NCBI GenBank assembly: GCA_011051425.1
Contig: DRLF01000111.1
Coordinates: forward strand, 1-5,517
Source of the DNA: Thiolapillus brandeum
GTDB taxonomy: Bacteria > Pseudomonadota > Gammaproteobacteria > Chromatiales > Chromatiaceae
Length of the DNA stretch: 5,517 nt
Direction: 5' to 3'
Positions 1 to 5,517 of this stretch are shown here, one piece after another. The notes beneath the pieces were generated by a model. That model was not told where the DNA came from, searched no databases, and saw only the letters and a program-made list of their open reading frames with translations. The translations under genes and the position numbers were made by a program. Each line of letters begins with the position of its first letter. Position 1 is the first letter of the stretch.

Positions 1-25
1 CTCCGAATTCCGGGACATGGAATAG
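1..25 (+). CDS. 3' end of a possible inverted second copy of the MazG-like gene
   Basis: Read from base 2 on the plus strand, the window opens with codons for S-E-F-R-D-M-E followed by TAG at 23-25. This is identical to the C-terminus of the minus-strand MazG-like gene (stop at 207-209). If the duplication is real, a second copy, or at least its 3' end, converges on the first across the shared hairpin terminator. Only eight codons are visible, so whether an intact gene lies to the left cannot be judged. If the repeat is an assembly foldback, this feature does not exist. Confidence 0.35.
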
Positions 26-68
26 CAGCTAACTTTCATGAATCCGCTGACCATACCCCTGATAATGG

Positions 69-163
69 AAAAACCCGTCTCCGTAGGTCGGACTTCAGTC
101 CGACATTTCTCCATTGTGGCAGCTGTTGTCGGGCTGAAGCCCGACCTACGGAGACGGGTTTTT
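69..163. terminator. Bidirectional intrinsic terminator formed around the REP-like pair
   Basis: A perfect 18-bp stem (74-91 with 141-158) is flanked by AAAAA at 69-73 and TTTTT at 159-163. A transcript from either strand would therefore carry a long GC-rich hairpin followed by a U-run. For the minus-strand operon the hairpin begins about 50 bases after the MazG-like stop codon, a suitable place to end the glyQ-glyS-mazG-like transcript. A convergent gene from the left would use the same structure. The loop is longer than usual, but each REP hairpin can fold inside it. Confidence 0.7.
81..151. repeat. Inverted pair of REP-like hairpin elements
   Basis: Two imperfectly matching copies of a short hairpin element face each other. 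Copy one (plus strand) has GTAG at 83-86 followed directly by a hairpin at 87-104 with 8-bp arms and a TC loop. Copy two (minus strand) has GTAG at 149-146 and its hairpin at 145-128. A GTAG-type tetranucleotide immediately 5' of a hairpin is the known hallmark of REP sequences mobilised by RAYT (TnpA-REP) transposases. The copies differ at two bases that pair with each other inside each hairpin: A92-T99 in one, G133-C140 in the other. Each hairpin therefore stays fully paired, as expected for elements kept as folded units. No RAYT gene lies in the window. The REP assignment rests on structure, not a database match. Confidence 0.8.
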
Positions 164-206
164 CCATCATCAGGGGTGTGGTCAGCGGATTCATGAAAGT
201 TAGCTG

Positions 207-551
207 CTATTCCATGTCCCGGAATTCGGAGACGCGGATGCGTCCGTTGACCATGCGCGACTCGCGTTCCATGAGCTTGTTCATCTTGTCCCAGAAGGCC
301 TGGTTGAGGTCGAATTCTGCTGCGATGCCGGTACCCATGAGCAGGATCAGCAGGTCTGCCACTTCCTCTGCAAGTAAGTGCTTACTTTTTCCCTTGGTCA
401 CACAGGACGAGATTTCTCCCAGCTCCTCGGCCATCAGCGCAACCCGGTAGTTGAGCTCCTCGCCACCGGTGTTCTTGAAATCGTGCTTGTCATGGAAAGC
501 CTGCACGGCTTTCATCATTTCCTTCCAGGAATCGTTTTCTTCTGCTTTCAT
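207..551 (-). CDS. MazG-like nucleotide pyrophosphohydrolase
   Basis: A 114-residue small all-alpha protein of the MazG superfamily, whose members hydrolyse (d)NTPs to NMP and pyrophosphate to remove damaged or excess nucleotides. The Mg-binding signature is visible: E42-E43-x-x-E46 in the segment AEELGEISS, then E63-x-x-D66 in AEEVADLLILL, matching the family EExxE...ExxD pattern. The size fits a single MazG-type domain, so it is not the two-domain housekeeping MazG. The start is ATG at 551; longer readings of this frame run back over the glyS coding end and have no matching N-terminus. The gene begins ten bases after the glyS stop with only a weak GAG ribosome site, suggesting translation coupled to glyS. 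The stretch around residues 53-61 uses AT-rich codons (AGT, AAG, TTA, CTT) unlike glyS. The substrate is unknown. Confidence 0.85.
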   Translation of the reverse strand: MKAEENDSWKEMMKAVQAFHDKHDFKNTGGEELNYRVALMAEELGEISSCVTKGKSKHLLAEEVADLLILLMGTGIAAEFDLNQAFWDKMNKLMERESRMVNGRIRVSEFRDME

Positions 552-561
552 GTACAGGTTC

Positions 562-2637
562 TCATTGCTGCAGGCGGGAAATGTCGGCGACTTGCAGGAA
601 CAGATTGGCCAGTGCCTGCAGCAGGGCCAGGCGGTTGCGCCGCAAGGCGGCATCGTCCACGTTGACCATGACGTCGTCGAAAAACTTGTCTACCGGTGTA
701 CGCAGTTCCGCCAGTGCCGCCAGGGCGGAGCGGTAGTCACCGCCTTTCAGGAAAGGGCTGATTTCCTGCTGCTTGGCCTGCAATATCTCGAACAGGGTCT
801 TCTCGGTCTGGTCCTGCAGCAGCTGAGCATCCACCTGGGGTGGAATCTCTTCGTTGGATTTGCGCAGGATATTGCGTATGCGCTTGTTGGCGGCTGCCAG
901 GGCTTCCGCTTCGGGCAGTTCGAGGAAGCTGCTGACGGCCTGAATGCGGGCATCCAGATCCGGCAGGGTCCGGGGCTTGACCGCCACCACGGATTCGAAC
1001 AGCTGGCTGGAGACGCCTTCGTCGGCCAGCAGTACCTTCAGACGTTCCATGAGGAAGCTGTATACGTCGCTGGCCACGTTATCCCCGGTGATGCGATCCT
1101 GCAGGGAAGCTACGGCAGTATCCAGCAATTCCCGGATATTCAGTGTAAGTGAGTGCTCACGTATAATACGCAGCGCTCCCAGGGCCGCCCGCCGCAGAGC
1201 GAAAGGATCCTTGTCGCCCGTGGGTTTCATGCCGATGCCGAAGATACCGCACAGGGTATCGGTCTTCTCCGCCAGGGCCAGGGCGATGCCCGTGGACGTT
1301 TGGGGCAGGCGATCGCCGGAATAACGGGGTAGGTAGAACTCCTCCATGGCGGTGGCCAACTCTTCGGGTTCGCCGTCACGCAAAGCCTGGTAGCGGCCCA
1401 TGATGCCCTGCATGTCGGCGAACTCACCCACCATGTTGGTCATGAGATCGCAGCGGCTGAGCATGCCGGCTCTTTTGGCCAGGCTGCTGTCTGCGCCGGT
1501 GCGTTCCGCTATCCAGGCAGCGAGCGCCGCCACCCGCGTCGACTTGTCGTACATGCTGCCCAGGTCTTTCTGAAAGACCACGGTTTTCAGGGATTCGATG
1601 TGGTCTTCCAGCTTCTGTTTGCCGTCCTGCTCCCAGAAGAACATGGCGTCGGCGAGGCGGGGGCGAATCACGCGCTCATTTCCTTCGCTGATGACTTCCG
1701 GTTTGGGGCTGTCGATGTTGGCGATGGTGATGAAGTGGTTCATCAGCTTGCCGTCGGCATCGAACAGGGGAAAGTATTTCTGATTCTTCTTCATGGTCAG
1801 AATCAGTGCTTCCGGTGGCACTTCCAGGTATTTCTCCTCGAAGCTGCCGGTGATGGCAATGGGCCATTCGTTGAGAGCCGTGACCTCGTCCAGAAGGGCA
1901 TCGTCGATGTCTGCGCGACCGCCCAGGGTTTCAGCGGCGTTTTCCACCTGGGATCTGATGTTGTCGCGCCGGGTTTCGAAGTGAGTGATTACTTTTCCTG
2001 CAGACTCCAGTTTGTCGGCATAGTTGGAAGGCGCATCGATCTGCAGCGCGTCCGGATGGTGGAAGCGGTGGCCGTAGCTCAATTCGCCTGCGTCCACGTC
2101 CAGCAGGCGGCAGGGAATGACATCGCTGCCCTGCTTGAAAAGCAGCCAGTGTACCGGGCGCACGAACTGGGCGTCCGAGCTTCCCCAGCGCATGCGCTTG
2201 GGAATGGGCAGCCGGTTCAGAGCGTTTTCGGCGATTTCCGGCAGCAGTTCGGCTGCGGCTTTGCCTTTTTCTTCCACCTGGTACATGAGCCATTCGCCTT
2301 TGTCCGTCTTCAGGCGGTCGAGCTGATCGACGGTGGTGCCGCAGGAGCGGGCAAAACCTTCCGCTGCCTTGCTCGGATTGCCGTCGGCATCGAAGGCAGC
2401 CTGCACGGCCGGCCCACGTTTTTCGGTTTTCCGGTTCGGCTGCCGGGTGATCAGACCTTCCACCAGCAGGGCCAGCCGCCGGGGTGCGGCATAGGAAACC
2501 ACCTTGCCATGGTCCAGTCCGGCATTCTTCAAGCCGGCGACGAATTCGGATTCCAGGGCCGCGGAAAGCTTTTTCAGCGCTACGGGCGGCAGTTCTTCTG
2601 TGCCGAGTTCAAAAATCAGGTCCTGGGAACTGGTCAT
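562..2637 (-). CDS. glyS: Glycine-tRNA ligase beta subunit
   Basis: 691 residues, close to the 689 of E. coli GlyS and similar along its length. The beta subunit recognises tRNA-Gly and works with GlyQ in an alpha2-beta2 enzyme that makes glycyl-tRNA in the cytoplasm. Landmarks are the N-terminal [12 protein letters not shown] (7-18), the HD-like domain region with [19 protein letters not shown] (396-414), [20 protein letters not shown] (464-483), and [10 protein letters not shown] (582-591). The C-terminal anticodon-binding part (about 580-691) contains [18 protein letters not shown] (652-669) and ends in the family-typical FLQVADIS (680-687). The ATG at 2637 overlaps the glyQ stop as ATGA and has an AGGAGG site ten bases upstream inside glyQ, so the subunits are translationally coupled. 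No frameshift or truncation is seen. Confidence 0.98.
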   Translation of the reverse strand: MTSSQDLIFELGTEELPPVALKKLSAALESEFVAGLKNAGLDHGKVVSYAAPRRLALLVEGLITRQPNRKTEKRGPAVQAAFDADGNPSKAAEGFARSCGTTVDQLDRLKTDKGEWLMYQVEEKGKAAAELLPEIAENALNRLPIPKRMRWGSSDAQFVRPVHWLLFKQGSDVIPCRLLDVDAGELSYGHRFHHPDALQIDAPSNYADKLESAGKVITHFETRRDNIRSQVENAAETLGGRADIDDALLDEVTALNEWPIAITGSFEEKYLEVPPEALILTMKKNQKYFPLFDADGKLMNHFITIANIDSPKPEVISEGNERVIRPRLADAMFFWEQDGKQKLEDHIESLKTVVFQKDLGSMYDKSTRVAALAAWIAERTGADSSLAKRAGMLSRCDLMTNMVGEFADMQGIMGRYQALRDGEPEELATAMEEFYLPRYSGDRLPQTSTGIALALAEKTDTLCGIFGIGMKPTGDKDPFALRRAALGALRIIREHSLTLNIRELLDTAVASLQDRITGDNVASDVYSFLMERLKVLLADEGVSSQLFESVVAVKPRTLPDLDARIQAVSSFLELPEAEALAAANKRIRNILRKSNEEIPPQVDAQLLQDQTEKTLFEILQAKQQEISPFLKGGDYRSALAALAELRTPVDKFFDDVMVNVDDAALRRNRLALLQALANLFLQVADISRLQQ

Positions 2638-3548
2638 GACTTGTTTCCCTCCTTGAGCATGGGAAAGCCGAGTTTTTCCCGGGCGTCGTAATATGCCTGA
2701 GCCACGGCCCGTGCCAGGGAACGCACCCGCAGGATGAAGCGCTGGCGCTCGGTAACGGATATGGCATGGCGCGCATCGAGCAGGTTGAAGGCATGGGAAG
2801 CTTTGAGCACCTGTTCGTAGGCAGGCAGGGGCAGCCCCAGCTCAATGAGCTTGTTGCTGTCTTTCTCGCACTGGTCAAAGAGCCGGAACAGGAAATCCAC
2901 GTCGGCGTGTTCGAAGTTGTAGGCAGACTGTTCCACCTCGTTCTGATGGAAGACATCGCCGTAGGTCACGGGACCGTCGGGACCGTGGGTCCATACCAAG
3001 TCGTAGATGCTTTCCACTCCCTGTATATACATGGCGATACGTTCCAGCCCGTAGGTGATCTCTCCCGTGACGGGACGGCAGTCCAGGCCACCCACCTGCT
3101 GGAAATAGGTGAACTGCGTGACTTCCATACCGTTGAGCCATACTTCCCAGCCCAGTCCCCATGCGCCCAGAGTGGGGGATTCCCAGTTGTCTTCCACGAA
3201 ACGCACATCATGCACATGCAGATCCATGCCGAGCATCTCCAGGGAGCCCAGATACAGATCCTGAATGTTTTTGGGTGAAGGCTTGAGGACCACCTGGAAC
3301 TGGTAATAGTGTTGCAGGCGGTTTGGGTTGTCGCCGTATCGGCCATCCGTGGGACGGCGGGAGGGCTGCACGTAGGCGGCATTCCAGGGTTCGGGTCCGA
3401 TGGATCGCAGGAAAGTGGCCGTGTGGAATGTTCCGGCGCCCATTTCCATGTCATAGGGTTGCAGGATCACGCAACCCTGGTCGGCCCAGTATTGCTGCAG
3501 GGCGAAGATCAGTCCCTGAAAAGTGGAGACATCCGGCGAATTGCTCAT
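2634..3548 (-). CDS. glyQ: Glycine-tRNA ligase alpha subunit
   Basis: 304 residues against 303 in E. coli GlyQ. This class II catalytic subunit activates glycine with ATP and pairs with GlyS. Strongly conserved blocks include [12 protein letters not shown] (10-21), the motif 2 region [20 protein letters not shown] (59-78), [20 protein letters not shown] (117-136), and motif 3 [16 protein letters not shown] (162-177). The start is ATG at 3548, giving an N-terminus like the family. The frame stays open to a TTG at 3581, but that codon lies on the promoter's -10 box and would add 11 residues with no family match. No strong Shine-Dalgarno sequence is visible before 3548. It is the first gene of the glyQ-glyS-mazG-like unit. 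Confidence 0.98.
   Translation of the reverse strand: MSNSPDVSTFQGLIFALQQYWADQGCVILQPYDMEMGAGTFHTATFLRSIGPEPWNAAYVQPSRRPTDGRYGDNPNRLQHYYQFQVVLKPSPKNIQDLYLGSLEMLGMDLHVHDVRFVEDNWESPTLGAWGLGWEVWLNGMEVTQFTYFQQVGGLDCRPVTGEITYGLERIAMYIQGVESIYDLVWTHGPDGPVTYGDVFHQNEVEQSAYNFEHADVDFLFRLFDQCEKDSNKLIELGLPLPAYEQVLKASHAFNLLDARHAISVTERQRFILRVRSLARAVAQAYYDAREKLGFPMLKEGNKS
2648..2653 (-). promoter_or_regulatory. Ribosome binding site of glyS
   Basis: A full AGGAGG lies ten bases before the glyS ATG (2637), within the last codons of glyQ. It supports this start and gives glyS its own strong initiation despite the overlap with glyQ, which suits equal production of the two subunits. Confidence 0.8.
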
Positions 3549-3580
3549 GTGATGATCGGTATGGATTGACAAAAACGCCA

Positions 3581-3586
3581 ATTATA
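3581..3586 (-). promoter_or_regulatory. -10 box of the glyQS promoter
   Basis: The minus strand reads a perfect TATAAT here, 32 bases before the glyQ ATG. Transcription would start near 3574, giving a leader of roughly 25 bases. The -35 region (about 3603-3610) is poor: no hexamer close to TTGACA lies 16-18 bases upstream, so an activator or a different start mechanism is possible. The terminator of the preceding gene lies upstream at 3684-3716, so glyQ has its own transcription start. The leader is too short for a T-box or other long riboswitch. Confidence 0.65.
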
Positions 3587-3683
3587 CTGCCAAAAGTACC
3601 GGAAAGGCTTTATTTTCCATGGGCGGAATACACGACTGCCAGGATTCTGCTGCACAGCGTCTGAAAATCTGTTGGGGCAGGAT

Positions 3684-3716
3684 AAAAAAAACCGGGTACA
3701 CGGGGAATGTATCCGG
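3684..3716 (-). terminator. Intrinsic terminator of the secreted-protein gene
   Basis: Read on the minus strand, arms 3716-3708 and 3700-3692 pair over nine positions with one C-A mismatch (3696/3712), closing a seven-base loop, followed at once by eight T (3691-3684). The hairpin lies about 27 bases after the stop codon at 3743 and separates that gene from the glyQ promoter. Confidence 0.8.
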
Positions 3717-3719
3717 ATT

Positions 3720-3742
3720 CCGGTATTTTTCAGGAAATACGG
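3720..3742 (-). other. Second hairpin directly after the secreted-protein stop codon
   Basis: On the minus strand, CCGTATTT (3742-3735) can pair with the stretch down to 3720 with one bulged base and a short loop. It begins at the base after the stop codon and is followed by the stronger terminator hairpin. It may protect the 3' end of the mRNA or help termination. It has no U-run, so it is not called a terminator itself. Confidence 0.45.
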
Positions 3743-4342
3743 CTATTTTCTGCAGTCATATTCCATGGTATAGACAATGGATTTGTATCGGCCGTTTTTC
3801 GCATCACTGCGTACGGTAATGCATTGCCCGTCATGTCTGTGCTGCCAGTTGGAGTATACGTCCCGGCCGGATTTGCTGGAATTCCTCAGCACGTAGCCAC
3901 GCTCCATGAGCTGATCTTCTGCTTCTCCGCCATACTGGCCGACAAGATCCTTCAGATGTGGTGGCGTCTCGCCTGTCTTGTTGCCAGGGTGCGCATTGCT
4001 GCCGCTGTCGGGGTCGAATGAAACAACGACGCGTTTGTGTTCCCACTTGTACTTGTGATTGCCATTCCCCCTTACCGTGCGTACTACCTTGTTGCCTTTC
4101 TGGTCTTTGAAGTGATTGGCCTGGTTCGCGGGACTGAGGCTGAAACTGCGGCCGTTCCTTAACGTGATAACGACATAACCCTGCCGCTGGGAGAATCTGC
4201 AGGGTCCGGAGGCTTTTTCCCGCAGTTCGCCTTTCTTGAAGAATTTGCAGATGGCTTCCGTGGAGTCCGCAAAGGCGACGGTTTGAACAGCACCCAGGCC
4301 CAGCAGGGCCGTGGCGAGTGTCAGTGTCTTGATAATATTCAT
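3743..4342 (-). CDS. Secreted protein of unknown function with four cysteines
   Basis: 199 residues with a clear Sec signal peptide: K5, a hydrophobic core at about 6-23, and a probable signal peptidase I cut after AFA (23-25), leaving D26. The mature protein appears to have two parts. The N-terminal part (about 30-110) has C32 and C48 around a basic stretch, then GYVVITLRNGRSFSLSP (55-71) and a charged segment. The C-terminal part (about 133-199) has LVGQYGGEAEDQLMERGY (133-150), SNWQHRHDGQC (164-174) and a tail ending in C197. The cysteines suggest two disulfides, 32-48 and 174-197, one per part. From memory the C-terminal pattern (GxxxAExxLxxRGY...W...C...GRY.SI) occurs in unnamed secreted proteins of proteobacteria and cyanobacteria. 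No catalytic motif is seen. It stands alone, with a terminator after it and a 228-base gap before it. Confidence 0.9.
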   Translation of the reverse strand: MNIIKTLTLATALLGLGAVQTVAFADSTEAICKFFKKGELREKASGPCRFSQRQGYVVITLRNGRSFSLSPANQANHFKDQKGNKVVRTVRGNGNHKYKWEHKRVVVSFDPDSGSNAHPGNKTGETPPHLKDLVGQYGGEAEDQLMERGYVLRNSSKSGRDVYSNWQHRHDGQCITVRSDAKNGRYKSIVYTMEYDCRK

Positions 4343-4347
4343 GATAT

Positions 4348-4353
4348 TCCTTT
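4348..4353 (-). promoter_or_regulatory. Ribosome binding site of the secreted-protein gene
   Basis: AAAGGA on the minus strand lies five bases before the ATG at 4342 and fixes the start that gives a proper signal peptide. I could not identify a convincing promoter in the 228 bases upstream; CATAAG near 4376-4381 is the best -10 candidate and is weak. Confidence 0.65.
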
Positions 4354-4472
4354 CATCCGGTTTGAGTAAAATGTCCTTATGGAGAGGTTACACCGCCTTT
4401 GACAGGGATTGCAGTAAAAATGTGTGAGCCGGATCTGTTTCCAGGGGCTTTGCAGTGTGGACTATTGACATC

Positions 4473-4478
4473 AAGGAG
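4473..4478 (+). promoter_or_regulatory. Shine-Dalgarno site before the plus-strand ATG at 4487
   Basis: AAGGAG sits eight bases before an ATG, ideal spacing. It is the only such signal I found on the plus strand ahead of an ORF with a sensible N-terminus. The adjoining GAACAAG (4478-4484) can pair with CTTGTTC (4501-4507), placing the start codon in the loop of a 7-bp hairpin. Confidence 0.45.
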
Positions 4479-4486
4479 AACAAGAG

Positions 4487-5062
4487 ATGTTAATAAAGCC
4501 CTTGTTCCTGTTGTCGGCACTGCTGTGCGCCGCTTTCCTCCCACGCCAGTATGCCCTCGCCGGCTGCGGGTCAGTCGATGATCCTGTAGGACTTCCTGAT
4601 GACTTCGAATTCCTGGCGATACCTGTCCTTCTCACTGGCCTTGGCATACCAGCGCAGGAAATAGGCTTTGCCCTTGTGCAGGGTGAAGATCTCCCTCACC
4701 GTGCGCCGCTCACTGCCTTCGGGCGTATAGGAATAGGTGACTTCCCAGGCCGGATAGTCCGACAGGGTGGTCCTGGTGGAGGTCACTTCATATTCAGGGC
4801 CGATGGAGGTGGCGTCATACCAGGATTTCATGGCCTGGGCGTGAAACACATCCAGAGGGACATCGCTGGGCAACCTGCCTTCGAACAGATCGGAAATGGT
4901 AGAGCTGGAAGCGGTGATGCCGTCGTAGTCGTTTCTGGGCACCGGATTCATGTTGTAGGTGCCGCCGATGGTCATTTCCCGGTGCCAGTTTTCGGGCGCC
5001 AGCAGAGAAATTCCCAGCGTGTTGTTGGTATAGGTCGCATAGCCTTTGACATCGCTGGCTGA
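4487..5062 (+). CDS. Doubtful plus-strand ORF with signal peptide, antisense to the lipoprotein gene
   Basis: A 191-codon frame with a good ribosome site. Residues 1-28 look like a secretion signal: K4, hydrophobic PLFLLSALLCAAFLP (5-19), then ALAGC (23-27), which fits a lipobox (L-A-G-C27) or a signal peptidase I site after ALA. An arginine at 20 between the core and the cleavage site is atypical. Codon 29 falls exactly on the complement of the lipoprotein stop codon. From there the frame is codon-aligned antisense to that gene, the same register that produces long false ORFs opposite glyS here, and its Gly/Val/Ile-rich text shows no domain. The first 28 codons may be the remnant of a secreted-protein gene whose body was lost, a short true peptide, or chance. 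An intact functional 191-residue protein is the least likely reading. Confidence 0.25.
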   Translation: MLIKPLFLLSALLCAAFLPRQYALAGCGSVDDPVGLPDDFEFLAIPVLLTGLGIPAQEIGFALVQGEDLPHRAPLTAFGRIGIGDFPGRIVRQGGPGGGHFIFRADGGGVIPGFHGLGVKHIQRDIAGQPAFEQIGNGRAGSGDAVVVVSGHRIHVVGAADGHFPVPVFGRQQRNSQRVVGIGRIAFDIAG

Positions 5063-5149
5063 GTTGCTGCCGTAATCCGACACCAGGTTGCAGGCGCTGA
5101 GCAATAAGGACAGCAACAAGCTGCCCGGAAAGACGGCAAACCGCTTCAC
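4571..5149 (-). CDS. Outer-membrane lipoprotein with DcrB/PsbP-like domain
   Basis: 192 residues. The signal peptide has K2-R3, a hydrophobic core at about 4-16, and the lipobox L17-S18-A19-C20. C20 would be lipidated, and N21 rather than Asp at +2 suggests sorting to the outer membrane. A Ser/Asn-rich linker (about 21-38) leads to a domain starting LGISLLAPENWHREM (45-59). It ends with alternating strands, YPAWEVTYSY (132-141), REIFTLHKGKAYFLRWYA (152-169), and a helix EFEVIRKSYRI (180-190). This layout resembles the Mog1/PsbP/DcrB fold (DUF1795-type); that is inferred from the pattern and is moderately sure. The start is GTG at 5149, two bases after the accC stop, with only a weak GGGG ribosome site, so translation is probably coupled to accC. 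Its role is unknown. No terminator with a U-run follows it. Confidence 0.85.
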   Translation of the reverse strand: MKRFAVFPGSLLLSLLLSACNLVSDYGSNSASDVKGYATYTNNTLGISLLAPENWHREMTIGGTYNMNPVPRNDYDGITASSSTISDLFEGRLPSDVPLDVFHAQAMKSWYDATSIGPEYEVTSTRTTLSDYPAWEVTYSYTPEGSERRTVREIFTLHKGKAYFLRWYAKASEKDRYRQEFEVIRKSYRIID

Positions 5150-5151
5150 GG

Positions 5152-5517
5152 CTACAGCCCCAGCTTCTTTTCCAGATAGTGAATATTGGCACCACCTGCC
5201 TCGAACCCTGCATCACGCATAATGTCTTCCTGCAGGGGGATATTGGTGAGGATGCCCTCGATGACCATTTCCGACAAGGCTGTTTTCATGCGGGCGATAG
5301 CAGACTCCCGTGTTTCACCCCAGGCGATAAGCTTGCCTATCATGGAATCATAGTAAGGCGGTACCGTGTAGCCGTTGTAGATATGGCTGTCGAAACGAAT
5401 ACCCGGACCACCCGCGACGTGCAGCTGGTTGATCGGACCCGGACTGGGCATGAAGTTCTCCGGATTCTCGGCATTGATACGGCATTCGATGGCATGACCA
5501 CGCAGGCTGATGTCTTC
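5152..5517 (-). CDS. accC: Acetyl-CoA carboxylase biotin carboxylase subunit, C-terminal part
   Basis: The last 121 codons of the gene; its 5' part lies beyond the right edge. AccC carboxylates biotin on AccB using ATP and bicarbonate, the first step of malonyl-CoA formation for fatty-acid synthesis in the cytoplasm. The fragment covers the biotin carboxylase C-terminal domain: [14 protein letters not shown], whose second arginine matches catalytic Arg338 of E. coli AccC, then [38 protein letters not shown], and the family-typical end [14 protein letters not shown]. The reading frame is open to the edge with no defect. accB would be expected just upstream. Downstream, where many gammaproteobacteria carry prmA, this genome has a lipoprotein gene. 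Confidence 0.97.
   Translation of the reverse strand, partial: EDISLRGHAIECRINAENPENFMPSPGPINQLHVAGGPGIRFDSHIYNGYTVPPYYDSMIGKLIAWGETRESAIARMKTALSEMVIEGILTNIPLQEDIMRDAGFEAGGANIHYLEKKLGL

Larger units (their letters stand above)
1..231. repeat. Large inverted repeat with 105-base arms
   Basis: Positions 1-105 are the reverse complement of 127-231, with mismatches only at pairs 54/178, 64/168, 92/140 and 99/133, around a 21-base loop (106-126). The right arm includes the last eight codons of the MazG-like gene, including its stop (207-209). The left arm carries the same codons in the opposite orientation (tail S-E-F-R-D-M-E, stop at 23-25). The symmetry reaches the first base of the window, so the left limit is unknown. 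The inner part is a REP-like doublet and terminator, listed separately. The repeat may be a true inverted duplication that brings two gene ends together, or a foldback join made during DNA amplification or assembly. The arm differences favour the former but do not prove it. Confidence 0.95.

Noticed and set aside
1..231. Hairpin telomere or replication-origin palindrome
   Set aside because: The arms contain ordinary coding sequence and a terminator-like REP pair, and no protelomerase or replication gene is nearby; duplication or an assembly foldback explains it better.
372..390. Hairpin plus T-run on the plus strand as a terminator
   Set aside because: It lies inside the MazG-like coding sequence on the strand opposite transcription, and no plus-strand gene runs into it.
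552..653. Longer start (ATG at 653) for the MazG-like gene
   Set aside because: The extra 34 codons overlap the well-conserved glyS C-terminus in another frame and read as Cys/Pro/Trp-rich text with no family match.
1600..2691. Plus-strand ORF of 363 codons opposite glyS, with similar long ones at 451-1152 and 2766-3278
   Set aside because: They lie antisense to clear glyS and glyQ coding sequence; the 1600 frame is codon-aligned with glyS, a register that stays open by chance in GC-rich genes, and none has a recognisable domain.
3549..3580. T-box or glycine riboswitch in the glyQ leader
   Set aside because: The predicted leader is only about 25 bases, too short for either structure.
3549..3581. 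TTG start at 3581 for glyQ
   Set aside because: It overlaps the TATAAT box and would precede the likely transcription start; the ATG at 3548 gives the normal GlyQ N-terminus.
4399..4427. TTGACA at 4399-4404 as a plus-strand promoter for the 4487 ORF
   Set aside because: No acceptable -10 hexamer lies 16-18 bases downstream; the match is to one hexamer only.
4399..4581. Plus-strand 60-codon ORF starting TTG
   Set aside because: It has no ribosome site, signal or domain, and overlaps the better-supported ATG frame at 4487.

Overview
The window looks like a chromosomal segment from a gammaproteobacterium. GlyQ, GlyS and the AccC tail all read as close relatives of the E. coli proteins, glycyl-tRNA synthetase is the two-subunit (alpha/beta) type, and the base composition is GC-rich by eye. 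The double REP-like element with GTAG heads also fits that group. I cannot name a genus. Every gene I support with confidence lies on the minus strand, so transcription runs from high to low coordinates.

Layout in transcription order (right to left). (1) 5517-5152 is the last 121 codons of accC (biotin carboxylase), cut by the window edge. (2) Two bases later, 5149-4571 is a GTG-started lipoprotein with a DcrB/PsbP-like domain, probably co-transcribed with accC. (3) 4570-4343 is a 228-base gap. It holds a plus-strand start (strong Shine-Dalgarno, ATG at 4487) encoding exactly one secretion signal before that frame runs antisense into the lipoprotein gene. (4) 4342-3743 is a secreted 199-residue protein of unknown function with four cysteines, followed by two hairpins, the second an intrinsic terminator (3716-3684). 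(5) A consensus TATAAT box (3586-3581) drives glyQ (3548-2634) and glyS (2637-562), which overlap by ATGA. A MazG-like nucleotide pyrophosphohydrolase gene (551-207) follows ten bases after glyS. (6) The operon ends in a large hairpin region (231-1).

The glyQ-glyS-mazG-like unit joins glycine charging of tRNA with a predicted NTP-cleaning enzyme. accC belongs to fatty-acid synthesis, and the two secreted proteins lie between these housekeeping operons.

The most unusual structure is the left end. Positions 1-231 form one inverted repeat with 105-base arms, four mismatches and a 21-base loop. Its core is an inverted pair of REP-like hairpins that doubles as a bidirectional terminator. Its outer arms repeat, in inverted orientation, the last codons of the MazG-like gene. 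Either a second convergent copy of that gene lies beyond the window, or this is a foldback or assembly join. The second item worth checking is the antisense signal-peptide ORF at 4487. I saw no tRNA, rRNA, CRISPR array, insertion sequence or phage gene.
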